Source: an uncultured Ruminococcus sp.
GTDB taxonomy: Bacteria; Bacillota; Clostridia; Oscillospirales; Acutalibacteraceae
Direction: 5' to 3'
Assembly: GCA_902773045.1 (NCBI GenBank)
Contig: CACYDE010000196.1
Span: 1-14,813, forward strand
Length of the DNA: 14,813 bases
Every line of letters starts with the position of its first letter. The stretch's first letter is position 1. The notes below the pieces were generated by a model that made no database searches, was not told the origin of the DNA, and saw nothing but the letters and a program-made list of their open reading frames with translations. Both the position numbers and the translations under genes were made by a program. This document shows positions 1-7,103 of the stretch, piece by piece.

Positions 1-16
1 AGGGAGGTGCAGACAA

Positions 17-205
17 ATGGCAAAGTGTGATATTTGCGGTAAGGGCGTAACTTTTGGTATTAAAGTTTCTCACTCTCACAGACGTTCGAACAGAACATGG
101 AAACCGAACGTAACTAAGGTAAAGGCTATCGTTGACGGTTCTCCGAAGCGTATTCACGCATGCACCCGCTGCCTGCGTTCCGGTAAGGTTACCAGAGCAG
201 TTTAA
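17..205 (+). CDS. rpmB: 50S ribosomal protein L28
   Basis: This is a complete 62-residue L28, a structural protein of the large ribosomal subunit. It opens MAKCDICGKG and carries the family's basic core around HSHRRSNRTWKPN (residues 19-31). It has two Cys pairs, C4/C7 and C49/C52, so it is the zinc-binding C+ form of L28, found in many Firmicutes. The ATG at 17 follows a strong AGGGAGG ribosome site at 1-7. The promoter lies outside the window. A terminator directly after the stop suggests it is transcribed alone or ends an upstream operon. The call is near certain. Confidence 0.97.
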   Translation: MAKCDICGKGVTFGIKVSHSHRRSNRTWKPNVTKVKAIVDGSPKRIHACTRCLRSGKVTRAV

Positions 206-230
206 TGTGTAAAATAACACAAGATTCAGA

Positions 231-253
231 GGAGCTTTTTAAGCTCCCTTTTT
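231..253 (+). terminator. Rho-independent terminator of rpmB
   Basis: A 7-bp perfect stem, GGAGCTT (231-237) with AAGCTCC (241-247) and a 3-nt loop, is followed by C and five T. It lies 25 bases after the rpmB stop. Confidence 0.88.
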
Positions 254-318
254 CTTTTGTTCACATTCTTGATTTTTCATAAAAAATTGTCCGAAAATAT
301 AAAATATATAAAAAACAC

Positions 319-347
319 TTGAAAAGACCGTGAAAAAACTGTATAAT
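319..347 (+). promoter_or_regulatory. Promoter of mscL
   Basis: TTGAAA at 319-324 and a perfect TATAAT at 342-347 are separated by 17 bp. Transcription would start near 354, leaving a leader of roughly 65 bases before the mscL start codon. The match is close to the vegetative sigma consensus. Confidence 0.8.
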
Positions 348-363
348 ATAATCAATGCCGTTG

Positions 364-404
364 AAATAAAATTTTTGACGGTCAAAACTGCAAAAATTTT
401 ATTT
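364..404 (+). promoter_or_regulatory. Hairpin in the mscL 5' leader, next to the ribosome site
   Basis: AAATAAAATTTTTG (364-377) and CAAAAATTTTATTT (391-404) form a perfect 14-bp inverted repeat with a 13-base loop. The right arm ends one base before the GGAGAG ribosome site at 405-410. The loop side also holds TTGACGGTCAA, itself palindromic. A role in mscL translation or as a DNA operator is inference. The arms are AT-rich, so the stem is only moderately stable. Confidence 0.5.
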
Positions 405-421
405 GGAGAGAGGGTTTTAAA

Positions 422-880
422 ATGTCAGCAAAAGGTTTTTTCGGAGAGTTTAAGGAGTTTGTGTCGCGCGGTAATGTTATGGATCTTGCGGTCGGCGTTA
501 TCATCGGCGGAGCTTTTCAGGGAATTGTTTCGTCTCTTTGTGACGATGTTATCACTCCGTTAATTCAGTTTCTGATCGGAAAAGCAACCGGCAAAACTTC
601 GATCGAGGATATGACCTCGGCGCTTAATGTGGGGCCGATCGCTTTCGGAAACTTCATTTCGGCGATCATCAATTTCTTCATTATGGCGATCATTATTTTC
701 TGCATTGTCAAGGCTGTGAACAAGCTTACGGCGATCGGAAAGAAGCCTGTTGAGGAAGAGGTTACGACCAAGGAGTGTCCTTTCTGCTTCAGCGAGATCT
801 CGCTCAAAGCAACAAGATGTCCTTGCTGTACGGCTCAGCTTGACGACAGCAAAAAGATCAAGGTTGAAAAGAAAAAGTGA
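422..880 (+). CDS. mscL: Large-conductance mechanosensitive channel MscL with C-terminal zinc ribbon
   Basis: This is a 152-residue MscL, the membrane pore that opens under high tension to release solutes during osmotic downshock. The N-terminal amphipathic helix (KGFFGEFKEF, 4-13) is followed by the conserved first membrane helix with GNVMDLAVGVIIGGAF (18-32). The periplasmic-type loop spans about 50-72 and the second membrane helix about 73-97 (FGNFISAIINFF). The tail has a four-Cys zinc ribbon, C119/C122 and C133/C136, then a lysine-rich end. Such zinc-ribbon tails occur on Firmicutes MscL proteins but not on the classical enterobacterial one. The ATG at 422 follows GGAGAG with 11-base spacing. 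The gene is monocistronic, with its own promoter and terminator. Confidence 0.96.
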   Translation: MSAKGFFGEFKEFVSRGNVMDLAVGVIIGGAFQGIVSSLCDDVITPLIQFLIGKATGKTSIEDMTSALNVGPIAFGNFISAIINFFIMAIIIFCIVKAVNKLTAIGKKPVEEEVTTKECPFCFSEISLKATRCPCCTAQLDDSKKIKVEKKK

Positions 881-886
881 TTTTGT

Positions 887-923
887 GCCGATGACAGGAT
901 TAATGTCATCGGCTTATTTTTTG
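887..923 (+). terminator. Rho-independent terminator of mscL
   Basis: A perfect 10-bp stem, GCCGATGACA (887-896) with TGTCATCGGC (904-913) and a 7-base loop, is followed by TTATTTTTTG. It lies 6 bases after the mscL stop. Confidence 0.93.
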
Positions 924-982
924 CTGTTAATATTTGTTGTTGACGATAACGAAATACCCGGTGAATAAAATTCTTCGGAAAA

Positions 983-1016
983 GTTTTCCACATCAATTTG
1001 TCTTGATGTGGAAAAC
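983..1016 (-). terminator. 14-bp hairpin downstream of the toxin-antitoxin operon, probable - strand terminator
   Basis: GTTTTCCACATCAA (983-996) and its exact complement TTGATGTGGAAAAC (1003-1016) enclose a 6-base loop. On the - strand the stem is followed by a short TTTT; on the + strand there is no T run. It therefore fits best as the end of the toxin-antitoxin transcript. The T run is weak. Confidence 0.5.
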
Positions 1017-1045
1017 ACGAAACATTTTGACTTGCTATAATGTGA

Positions 1046-1073
1046 AATGCACACCCGAAACGGGGTGTGCATT
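1046..1073. repeat. 11-bp inverted repeat just after the toxin gene
   Basis: AATGCACACCC (1046-1056) and GGGTGTGCATT (1063-1073) form a perfect 11-bp stem with a 6-base loop, 10 bases past the toxin stop codon. Neither strand has a T run after it, so it is not a classical terminator. A role as an mRNA 3'-end stabiliser is only a guess. Confidence 0.5.
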
Positions 1074-1082
1074 AATATTGCC

Positions 1083-1355
1083 TTAAAATAAATCGCTGTG
1101 TGTACCTTTACGTGTAAGATAAAGAACAAGATCGTTATCTGCTATTTCGTAAACCAAAAGCCAATCGGGTGTAATATGACATTCACGGCAACCGTCAAAT
1201 TCTCCGTTCAAATAATGGTCTTGATATTTTTGAGGTAGTTCCTCGCCGTTTGCAAGAATTTTTAAAACCTTTTCAAGTTTGGATATATCATAACCCCGTT
1301 TTACAATTTTTTTATAATCCTTTTTAAATGACGAGTGGTAATTAATCTTCCGCAT
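1083..1355 (-). CDS. Type II toxin, RelE/YafQ-family mRNA interferase
   Basis: This is a 90-residue RelE-superfamily toxin of the YafQ branch, a ribosome-dependent mRNA endonuclease. The family's active-site pattern is visible: H47 (in KYQDHYLNG), H60 and D64 (in ECHITPDW), and H86 near the end (GTHSDLF). These correspond to E. coli YafQ H50, H63, D67 and H87. WLLVYEI (65-71) and LVLYLTRKGTHSDLF are typical core strands. The gene overlaps the upstream antitoxin gene by 14 bases, so translation is coupled and the pair shares one promoter. All four catalytic positions are kept, so it is probably active. Confidence 0.93.
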   Translation of the reverse strand: MRKINYHSSFKKDYKKIVKRGYDISKLEKVLKILANGEELPQKYQDHYLNGEFDGCRECHITPDWLLVYEIADNDLVLYLTRKGTHSDLF

Positions 1356-1614
1356 TCAAATCCTCCATTAATTCATCAACAGAGTTGAAAGGTCCGTGAA
1401 GATTTCGTTCGTTTTTGACATCGCTGATAGCTTCAAGGGTTTCCGCATTCGGAACATCTGCTTTTATCTCGAACGGTATACCGTGAACTCTAACCAGTTG
1501 TCTTAAAAAAACATTGACCGCAGTAGACATATTCATTCCCAGATCGTTAAGCAATTCCTCTGCATTTTTCTTTAAGGTTTCATCTACACGAACGTTTAGA
1601 TTTGTTGTTGCCAT
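1342..1614 (-). CDS. Type II antitoxin, RelB/DinJ family
   Basis: This 90-residue antitoxin would neutralise the toxin encoded just downstream and repress the operon. The N-terminus (NLNVRVDETLKKNAEELL, residues 5-22) is a ribbon-helix-helix DNA-binding fold, followed by the DinJ hallmark GMNMSTAVNVFLRQLV (26-41) and HGIPFEI (44-50). The acidic C-terminal part (residues 51-90) would wrap the toxin. The ATG at 1614 is preceded on the - strand by AAAGGAG at suitable spacing. It has its own consensus promoter and reads into the toxin with a 14-base overlap. Confidence 0.94.
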   Translation of the reverse strand: MATTNLNVRVDETLKKNAEELLNDLGMNMSTAVNVFLRQLVRVHGIPFEIKADVPNAETLEAISDVKNERNLHGPFNSVDELMEDLNAED

Positions 1615-1634
1615 AAGATCAACTCCTTTAATAT

Positions 1635-1672
1635 TGTATATACATTATAACACTTTTTTGTTACAATATCAA
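1635..1672 (-). promoter_or_regulatory. Promoter and likely operator of the toxin-antitoxin operon
   Basis: On the - strand TTGATA (1672-1667) and TATAAT (1649-1644) are separated by 17 bp. Two palindromes overlap it: TTGTTACAA (1658-1666, inside the spacer) and TGTATATACA (1635-1644, touching the -10). Ribbon-helix-helix antitoxins bind such short palindromes, so autoregulation is likely; the exact operator is inferred. Confidence 0.75.
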
Positions 1673-1722
1673 GATTTTGTTTTACGAAAGCATTATATCT
1701 TTTATTGTGCCTGTTTTCACGC

Positions 1723-1753
1723 AAAAAAAACCGCCCTTATAGCTAAGAGCGGT
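1723..1753 (-). terminator. Terminator of the exporter operon (- strand)
   Basis: ACCGC (1730-1734) pairs with GCGGT (1749-1753), extended inside by CTTA/TAAG after one mismatch, around a 4-base loop. On the - strand the stem runs straight into eight T (1730-1723). It lies downstream of the permease gene and the decayed segment after it. Confidence 0.82.
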
Positions 1754-1774
1754 CAATAAAATTACTCAAACTTC

Positions 1775-1915
1775 TCACATATCAATTACCATTCTGTCCT
1801 TATCGAAACTGTGTTTTCGGGAATTTAAACAGAGTTCAAGTAACCGGTTGAAATAGTTGCACATTAGTCCTACTGCTCCGGGATCATCATACCATCGTTT
1901 ACTCTCGTAAGCCGT
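1775..1915 (-). pseudogene. Remnant of a small coding sequence, start codon apparently lost
   Basis: A 46-codon open frame ends at TGA 1777-1775 and reads like real protein: SKRWYDDPGAVGLMCNYF, then NRLLELCLNSRKHSFDKDR. There is no ATG, GTG or TTG at its head. An ACG stands at 1915-1913, where a start codon would be, 8 bases after a good GGAGAAGG ribosome site, which suggests an ATG-to-ACG change. ACG initiation is possible but rare. I do not recognise the family. The gene lies between the permease and the operon terminator. It could also be chance openness. Confidence 0.3.
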
Positions 1916-1918
1916 AAC

Positions 1919-2026
1919 TTACACCTTCTCCAAATATATTACACCGTCTTTTATATCCACTGCGTAAAATGTCAATTCATAAACAAAAATACTATCGGTT
2001 TGTCCGTCAACGTTCGCCGTCAGATT
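1919..2026 (-). pseudogene. Remnant coding segment after the permease gene
   Basis: A frame of 35 codons ends at TAA 1921-1919, and its distal part reads coherently: DGQTDSIFVYELTFYAVDIK, then DGVIYLEKV. It has no start codon, and its 5' end is cut by a TAA (2029-2027) five codons after the permease stop, in the same frame. Its last codons contain the ribosome site of the next remnant, as in coupled genes. It is probably the tail of a gene whose front is gone. No function can be assigned. Confidence 0.27.
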
Positions 2027-2041
2027 TTATTTTGTTTGAAA

Positions 2042-3289
2042 TTACTCATATCTCAAAGCTTCGATCGGGTCAAGCTTTGAGGCTTTTCTTGACGGTATCC
2101 AACCGAAAATTATTCCGACCAGCATCGAAAAGACTACCGAAACTGCGATCGCTCCGGCGTTGATCGCCATGGGCATTTGTATAACTCTTGAAACTATGAA
2201 CGAGATTCCGATTCCTATCAGAACTCCGAGAATACCTCCCAGACTGGTGAGAACTACCGCTTCTGTCAGGAACTGGGCGCGGATAACCTTGTTGTTTGCG
2301 CCGAGAGCTTTTTTGAGTCCGATCTCTCGTGTCCTTTCCGTCACGGAAACAAGCATGATGTTCATGACTCCGATTCCTCCGACGATCAGAGAAATACTTG
2401 CGATTCCGCCGAGAAGAATGGACGCAACCTGAGCGGTTGTTTCGAGGTATTCCGCATTTTCACTCATTGAGCCGGATTTATATTCGAATTTCTCGCCGGG
2501 TATTTCTTTGTTAAGAATGCTTGAAGCCCGTGATTCGATCATTACCGTATCGTCCACGCTTTCAAACTTGATGACAAGACTCTGGATATCGTCGTATCCG
2601 CGGATGAGATCCCATGAAGTGGTGGGAATGTAGAGTTCGTTGGTTTCAAGTCCTATCTTGGTTGCATAGTCGCCGAATGAATTTATGTCGCTGTAGTCTT
2701 TTATTCTGGTGACTACTCCGACTACGACAAAAGTGTCCGACCCTAAAATTATTGTCTTTCCGAGGGAGCTTTCATTCTTGAAAAGCTCTCCTTCGGCTTC
2801 GCTTGAAAGAATTACTACGTTGTTTTTATTTTCGTAGTCATTGTCAATGAACAGTCTTCCCGAAGTCAGGATAAGGTTTTTCATTTCGAAAAAATCCTCC
2901 CGAACGCCGTAGACAGAGCTGTAGGAAGAAATTGCGTTGTAGGCGTGCTCGATGGCGCTGCTTGAGTAGATGGGTGTCGTTTTTACTACGCCTTCGATCG
3001 CTTCAACTTTCTCCATGGCATCATCCGAAATGACGGATATTCCGGGGATCGTTCCGTTCATCGATATATCGTAGGGAGACCATGAATCGTTTTTGTCATA
3101 AAGACTCAGCGTGATAGTGTTTGTGTTGTCGCCCACCATCTCGTCTTTAAGGTTGTTTGTGACGGATTCGATGATGGAAACAATAACGATAACGGAGGAG
3201 ATGCCTATGATAATACCAAGCATAGTCAGGACAGAACGCATTTTATGGGAAATTATTCCTTTAATTGAAAGTCTTATATTCTCTATCAT
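2042..3289 (-). CDS. ABC transporter permease, MacB/FtsX type
   Basis: This 415-residue membrane subunit belongs to a MacB-type (type VII) exporter, which couples ATP hydrolysis to movement of substrates outside the membrane rather than through a classic channel. It has the expected plan: one N-terminal membrane helix (about 19-41), a large extracytoplasmic MacB core domain (about 45-280), and three membrane helices of the FtsX domain (about 287-313, 343-367, 377-397). Family signatures include NIMLVSVTERTREIGLKKAL (310-329) and the terminal PSRKASKLDPIEALRYE. It starts 7 bases after the adaptor B stop, and its ribosome site (GGGGTGAT) overlaps that stop codon. Substrate is unknown; peptides or antibiotics are common for the family. 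Confidence 0.93.
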   Translation of the reverse strand: MIENIRLSIKGIISHKMRSVLTMLGIIIGISSVIVIVSIIESVTNNLKDEMVGDNTNTITLSLYDKNDSWSPYDISMNGTIPGISVISDDAMEKVEAIEGVVKTTPIYSSSAIEHAYNAISSYSSVYGVREDFFEMKNLILTSGRLFIDNDYENKNNVVILSSEAEGELFKNESSLGKTIILGSDTFVVVGVVTRIKDYSDINSFGDYATKIGLETNELYIPTTSWDLIRGYDDIQSLVIKFESVDDTVMIESRASSILNKEIPGEKFEYKSGSMSENAEYLETTAQVASILLGGIASISLIVGGIGVMNIMLVSVTERTREIGLKKALGANNKVIRAQFLTEAVVLTSLGGILGVLIGIGISFIVSRVIQMPMAINAGAIAVSVVFSMLVGIIFGWIPSRKASKLDPIEALRYE

Positions 3290-3296
3290 ATCATTA

Positions 3297-5045
3297 TCAC
3301 CCCAATATTGATTCTCCGTAAATTAATGTATCTATATTCACGTCCTTTACCGGCTTACCTTCCTCTGTTTTCCCGTAAGGGATGGCGAGTCTGTCGTCGC
3401 GGCTGAGTCCGCCGGTCACGTTGATGAACATCCCGTAAAAAGACTGTCCGACCTTGACGTAACGTTTCTCAATGACGTTGTCGTCGTTTGCGACCATTAC
3501 GTAACTCTTTGAGCCTTCCGATCTGACGAACATGCTCATGATCTGGATGACTTCCTCTTTTTCGGTCTCTACGGGTTTTATGCTTACGAAGTTATCTTCC
3601 TCAAGTTCAAGCGGTTCTTCGACCGTTACGACAAATTCATAGAAGGATTCCGTCGCGGTCGAAAGCTCGGAAGAAGGAAGGTCGCTGATGGAGGTGACTT
3701 TTCCGTAAGATGAGTTTCCGGTGCTTAAGTCGGTGACCTTGACTTCCATGTCCCCTTCAATATCGGAAAGTGAAAACTCTCCGATATAAGAAGCCACGCT
3801 CATGCCGTTATTGCTTGTAACGGTGACGTAAGCTCCGCTTTCCGCCAGATGATAGATATCCTTCGCAACGAACGTTACCGTTCCGTCAAGCGTCGCAGTC
3901 TCCGCGCCGGTCTCAAGAAGCTTTTCGGATTTTCTCACGTCAAGCTCCGCCTGCTTTTTTTTAAGCTGAAGCGACTCTATTTTTTTCTCGTTTTCGGAGA
4001 TCATGTTTTTGAGCTGCTCTCTTGAATAGAGATAATTATCATTGAGTGAAAGCTCGTAGTCCGAGTCCTCGGATTCGTTTGTGTTCTGTGGCTGATCGTT
4101 TGCCTCCGAGGATCCGATCATGCCTTCAAGAGCGGTAATGTCGAAGCCTTCGGCAATTTCCGACGCTGCGGGGTCTTCCGAAGGCGCGGAGGGCGCTTGA
4201 ATGATGAAGCTTGCGAAATCCGCGGACGAACCGCTGAAAGAAACACTTCCGTCGGGAGTTATTCCCACTCCGTCGGAAACGCTCCAGTCGGTGACATTCT
4301 CTTTATCTATTTTGGAGCCGTCAACCCCGCGCGCGAAAAGAGGATTTCCGTCTGCGTCACAAACGTAGAAAAGCGCATGCTTTGTAGTCTTTTCGTCTCC
4401 GGATAGCTCTTTCAGGTAGTCGGCAGAAACCATCGTGTCCGTTCCGACGAAGAAGACGAAAGGATCTTCCGCCGTTCCGAGACCCGACACGGGTTCGGAA
4501 CTCGTAGTGACAAGCTTTTCGTAAACAAAATTCATTTTCGGAACATCTGCGGTTCGGATAGGTTCGGTTTCCTGTTCGGGAACTGTTACCTCCGGCTCTT
4601 CGGGAACGTAATCCTGAGGCGCGTTTTCCGACGGCTGAAGCTTTTTGAGGATCTCGATCTCGTTTTTCGCGATCTTGATCTCGTTTTCGATCTTTTTTAT
4701 ATTGTTGTTTGATGTATCTTTAAGGAATATCACGGAAGATGTGTCGTATGTAAAAAGAACGTCGCCTTTTGAAACCTTGTCGCCCTTTTTGACTTTGACC
4801 TCGTCGATTTTCAGCTCGCTGCTGAATTTAACGTCCTGAACGGTTCCTTTTTTGAGAGTTCCGCGATAACTGTTTTCTTCATCTGCGCCGCCGAAACCTC
4901 CGTAATATTTTGAGATCGCGTCGACGGACGCAACGTTGACGAAGTCTTTGGAATTTTCCGTCTCCGAAGCGCTGTAGATCATTCCTGCGGCGACCGCAAG
5001 GATCAGGAGCGGAACAATGACATAGTTTGCTTTAAACCTCTTCAT
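3297..5045 (-). CDS. Efflux adaptor (HlyD/MacA-like) with a large insert in the coiled-coil hairpin
   Basis: This 582-residue membrane-anchored adaptor belongs to the exporter. It has a membrane helix at about 9-25, then the first lipoyl half with VKVKKGDKVSKGDVLFTYD (83-101), a first helix (about 111-137), a roughly 200-residue insert, a second helix (about 340-378), the second lipoyl half (ATLDGTVTFVAKD, 384-396) and beta-barrel domains. The insert begins with a Pro/Glu-rich linker (about 140-165), continues with a beta-rich piece (GTAEDPFVFFVGTD, then HALFYVCDADGNPLF), and ends in a Ser/Asn/acidic linker. MacA-like adaptors are usually near 400 residues. The ATG at 5045 is preferred: GGAGG at 5058-5054 is 8 bases before it and only 2 before the in-frame ATG at 5051. 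It overlaps the ATPase gene by 14 bases. Confidence 0.88.
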   Translation of the reverse strand: MKRFKANYVIVPLLILAVAAGMIYSASETENSKDFVNVASVDAISKYYGGFGGADEENSYRGTLKKGTVQDVKFSSELKIDEVKVKKGDKVSKGDVLFTYDTSSVIFLKDTSNNNIKKIENEIKIAKNEIEILKKLQPSENAPQDYVPEEPEVTVPEQETEPIRTADVPKMNFVYEKLVTTSSEPVSGLGTAEDPFVFFVGTDTMVSADYLKELSGDEKTTKHALFYVCDADGNPLFARGVDGSKIDKENVTDWSVSDGVGITPDGSVSFSGSSADFASFIIQAPSAPSEDPAASEIAEGFDITALEGMIGSSEANDQPQNTNESEDSDYELSLNDNYLYSREQLKNMISENEKKIESLQLKKKQAELDVRKSEKLLETGAETATLDGTVTFVAKDIYHLAESGAYVTVTSNNGMSVASYIGEFSLSDIEGDMEVKVTDLSTGNSSYGKVTSISDLPSSELSTATESFYEFVVTVEEPLELEEDNFVSIKPVETEKEEVIQIMSMFVRSEGSKSYVMVANDDNVIEKRYVKVGQSFYGMFINVTGGLSRDDRLAIPYGKTEEGKPVKDVNIDTLIYGESILG

Positions 5046-5766
5046 TTTCATTACCTCCGAAGCCGTATTTCCTCGAATTGAGGATCCTTTCGAATTCGTC
5101 GATGGAACGAAGCTCGCCGTCATAAATCACGACAGTTCTGTCGGCGCAGTCGGCTATAGCTTTTTCATGGGTGATCATAACGATAGTCATTCCTTCTTGA
5201 TTGAGCGTTCGGAAAAGCTCCATGACCTGATCGCCCGACTTTGAATCGAGCGCACCCGTGGGTTCGTCCGCAAGAAGAATTTTAGGACGGTTGGCGATCG
5301 CCCTTGCGATCGCGACTCTCTGTTTCTGACCGCCCGAAAGCTGTGTCGGAAGAAAGTCCATGCGGTCTTCGAGTCCGACTTTTCGGAGAGCCTCTTTCGC
5401 GATCTCTCTTCTTTTTTTCTTTTTCACTTTCGCGTAAAGCAGCGGAAGCTCCACATTTTCGAGCGCGGTCTGGCGGGGGAGAAGATTGAAATTCTGAAAA
5501 ACGAACCCGATCCCCTTGTTTCTGATCTCGGAAAGCGAACTGTCGCTCTGAACGGAAATATCGATGCCGTCAAAAAGATAGAGTCCCGATGTGGGTCTGT
5601 CCAGACAGCCGATAATGTTCATGAGAGTGGATTTTCCCGAGCCGGAAGGTCCCATTATCGCAAGATAGTCGCCTTCTTCAACGTCTAAATTTATATTTTT
5701 CAAAGCGGGAACTTCAATGCTTCCTGTCAGATAATTTTTATAAATTTCGTTTAATGAAAGGATCAT
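5032..5766 (-). CDS. ABC transporter ATP-binding protein, MacB/LolD type
   Basis: This 244-residue nucleotide-binding subunit powers the exporter. All motifs are intact: Walker A GPSGSGKST (39-47), Q-loop Q91 in FVFQNFNLLPRQTALENVEL, signature LSGGQKQRVAIARA (143-156), Walker B ILLADEPTGALD (163-174, E168 catalytic) and switch H200 in MITHE. The FNLLP/ENVELPLLY pattern and LADEPTGALDS are typical of the MacB/LolD/FtsE group. The start at 5766 (MILSLNEIYKNYL) is preferred because AAGGGGGG stands about 9 bases before it; the longer frame to 5841 overlaps adaptor A. It lies 13 bases after adaptor A, and its last codons contain the GGAGG ribosome site of adaptor B. Confidence 0.96.
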   Translation of the reverse strand: MILSLNEIYKNYLTGSIEVPALKNINLDVEEGDYLAIMGPSGSGKSTLMNIIGCLDRPTSGLYLFDGIDISVQSDSSLSEIRNKGIGFVFQNFNLLPRQTALENVELPLLYAKVKKKKRREIAKEALRKVGLEDRMDFLPTQLSGGQKQRVAIARAIANRPKILLADEPTGALDSKSGDQVMELFRTLNQEGMTIVMITHEKAIADCADRTVVIYDGELRSIDEFERILNSRKYGFGGNENEEV

Positions 5767-5779
5767 AAAGCTGCCCCCC

Positions 5780-6970
5780 TTAACCGACCGAGCCGTCTGC
5801 TGCGTTCTGTTCGTCATCGTCCGTTGTTTCCGGCATCTCATTGTGTTCGGTCGCGGTCGTTTCGGAGAATCTGTCCTCGGGGAATGCGATGTAATCGTCC
5901 TCTGTGATCCCCGAAATTATCTCGTACTTCATCAGAACCGAATCGTAGACTCCAAGCTCCACTTTGCGCTTTTCGAGAAGGTTAGAGGAGGATTCCGCCC
6001 AAATGTACGGGTCTGAATCCGCGTCAACGATATAGAACGCGTCGATCATCAGTCTGCTTGTTTCAACTTCAGCGTCCTTGTCCATTTCAACGGTGACGTG
6101 CTGTCCTATGAGCAGTCCGTCAGAACTGTCGAGAGAAATATAAACAGGATACTTCGTCGTGGTTTCTCCGCTGTACATATTGTTGTCCGTGATCGGCTTT
6201 GCCGTGTCGATGGAAGTTACCTTTCCCGTCCACACAACGTCGTTGTTTGTGCGTGAACGGATAATGATAGCTTCGTCAAGGAAAAAGTCGGAAATGTTTT
6301 CTTCGCTGACGATCGCCTTGATCCTGTAGTCGCCGTTTGAAGCGATCTTTATGTAACTGTCCGACGCAGGATCGTTGACGCTTTGAACGATACCGCCGAC
6401 GGAAGACTTGACGATGTTGTTTTTGATCGATTTCTGAAGCTTCTCAATCGTTTTTTCAATAGTGGATTTTGTGTATTCCGCTTGTTTCAGTTCGAGCTTC
6501 ACCGCTTCGATCTGATTGGAAATTGTGAGTTTTTTGTTGGTTGAAGCATTTTTCTTTTCTTTTTCGAGGGAAGAGATCTGATCGTTGTAGGATTTGATCT
6601 CGGAGACTTTCTGCTCGAGGTCAAGTCTGTTCTGATCGAGCTGAAGCTGCATATCCTCAATGTCATACTCAAAGAGCTTGTCTCCTGTTTTGACTTCATC
6701 GCCCTCTTTGACGAACGTTGTTTTTATCTTCTTTTCGGAGTCTGCTTCGATGGAAACGATCTCTTGATTTTCAACGGCGCCGCTGTATCTGTTCGAAGTG
6801 AAAGAAAATCCGCTTATCAGATCACTGACCTTTGTGACGTAGGCGATATTGAGTTCAACGTTTTGCTGCGGTTCTTCGGGCATGATATTCGGAATAACGA
6901 ACATATACCCCCCTGCCGCGAGAACAAGAATAACGGCAATAGTGATTATGATTTTACCTGTTTTTTTCAT
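5780..6970 (-). CDS. Efflux adaptor (HlyD/MacA-like), first gene of the exporter operon
   Basis: This 396-residue membrane-fusion-type adaptor has an N-terminal membrane anchor (about 5-27), a first lipoyl half with VKEGDEVKTGDKLFEYD (87-103), an uninterrupted coiled-coil hairpin (about 106-185), a second lipoyl half (IVKSSVGGIVQSVND, 186-200), beta-barrel domains, and a disordered acidic tail (ETTDDDEQNAADG). There is no lipobox. In a monoderm it would stand on the outer face of the membrane and contact the permease. The start at 6970 is chosen because AGGAGGA precedes it at good spacing and the protein then begins MKKTGKIIITIAV; the frame open to 7060 has no ribosome site and covers the promoter. 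Size is normal for the family, unlike the second adaptor. Confidence 0.92.
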   Translation of the reverse strand: MKKTGKIIITIAVILVLAAGGYMFVIPNIMPEEPQQNVELNIAYVTKVSDLISGFSFTSNRYSGAVENQEIVSIEADSEKKIKTTFVKEGDEVKTGDKLFEYDIEDMQLQLDQNRLDLEQKVSEIKSYNDQISSLEKEKKNASTNKKLTISNQIEAVKLELKQAEYTKSTIEKTIEKLQKSIKNNIVKSSVGGIVQSVNDPASDSYIKIASNGDYRIKAIVSEENISDFFLDEAIIIRSRTNNDVVWTGKVTSIDTAKPITDNNMYSGETTTKYPVYISLDSSDGLLIGQHVTVEMDKDAEVETSRLMIDAFYIVDADSDPYIWAESSSNLLEKRKVELGVYDSVLMKYEIISGITEDDYIAFPEDRFSETTATEHNEMPETTDDDEQNAADGSVG

Positions 6971-7031
6971 AGTCGATCCTCCTGAGTAAATCCGTCTTTG
7001 TAATAGAGCGTGTATTATTTGAATTAATACA

Positions 7032-7060
7032 ATTATACGCTTATAAATGCGTAATGTCAA
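7032..7060 (-). promoter_or_regulatory. Consensus promoter of the exporter operon with a palindrome in the spacer
   Basis: On the - strand TTGACA (7060-7055) and TATAAT (7037-7032) are both perfect, with a 17-bp spacer. The near-palindrome TACGCTTATAAATGCGTA (7036-7053, arms TACGC/GCGTA) fills the spacer, the usual place for a repressor operator. A second inverted repeat, GTATTA/TAATAC (7012-7017 with 7025-7030), covers the expected start of transcription. The promoter is clear; repression is inferred. Confidence 0.85.
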
Positions 7061-7103
7061 CAGTTCGAAAAAATATTTCCGGTTTCTATAAGATTATATT
7101 CTT

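Noticed and set aside
1046..1073. Strong hairpin after the toxin gene considered as a terminator
   Set aside because: No T run on either strand; kept only as an inverted repeat.
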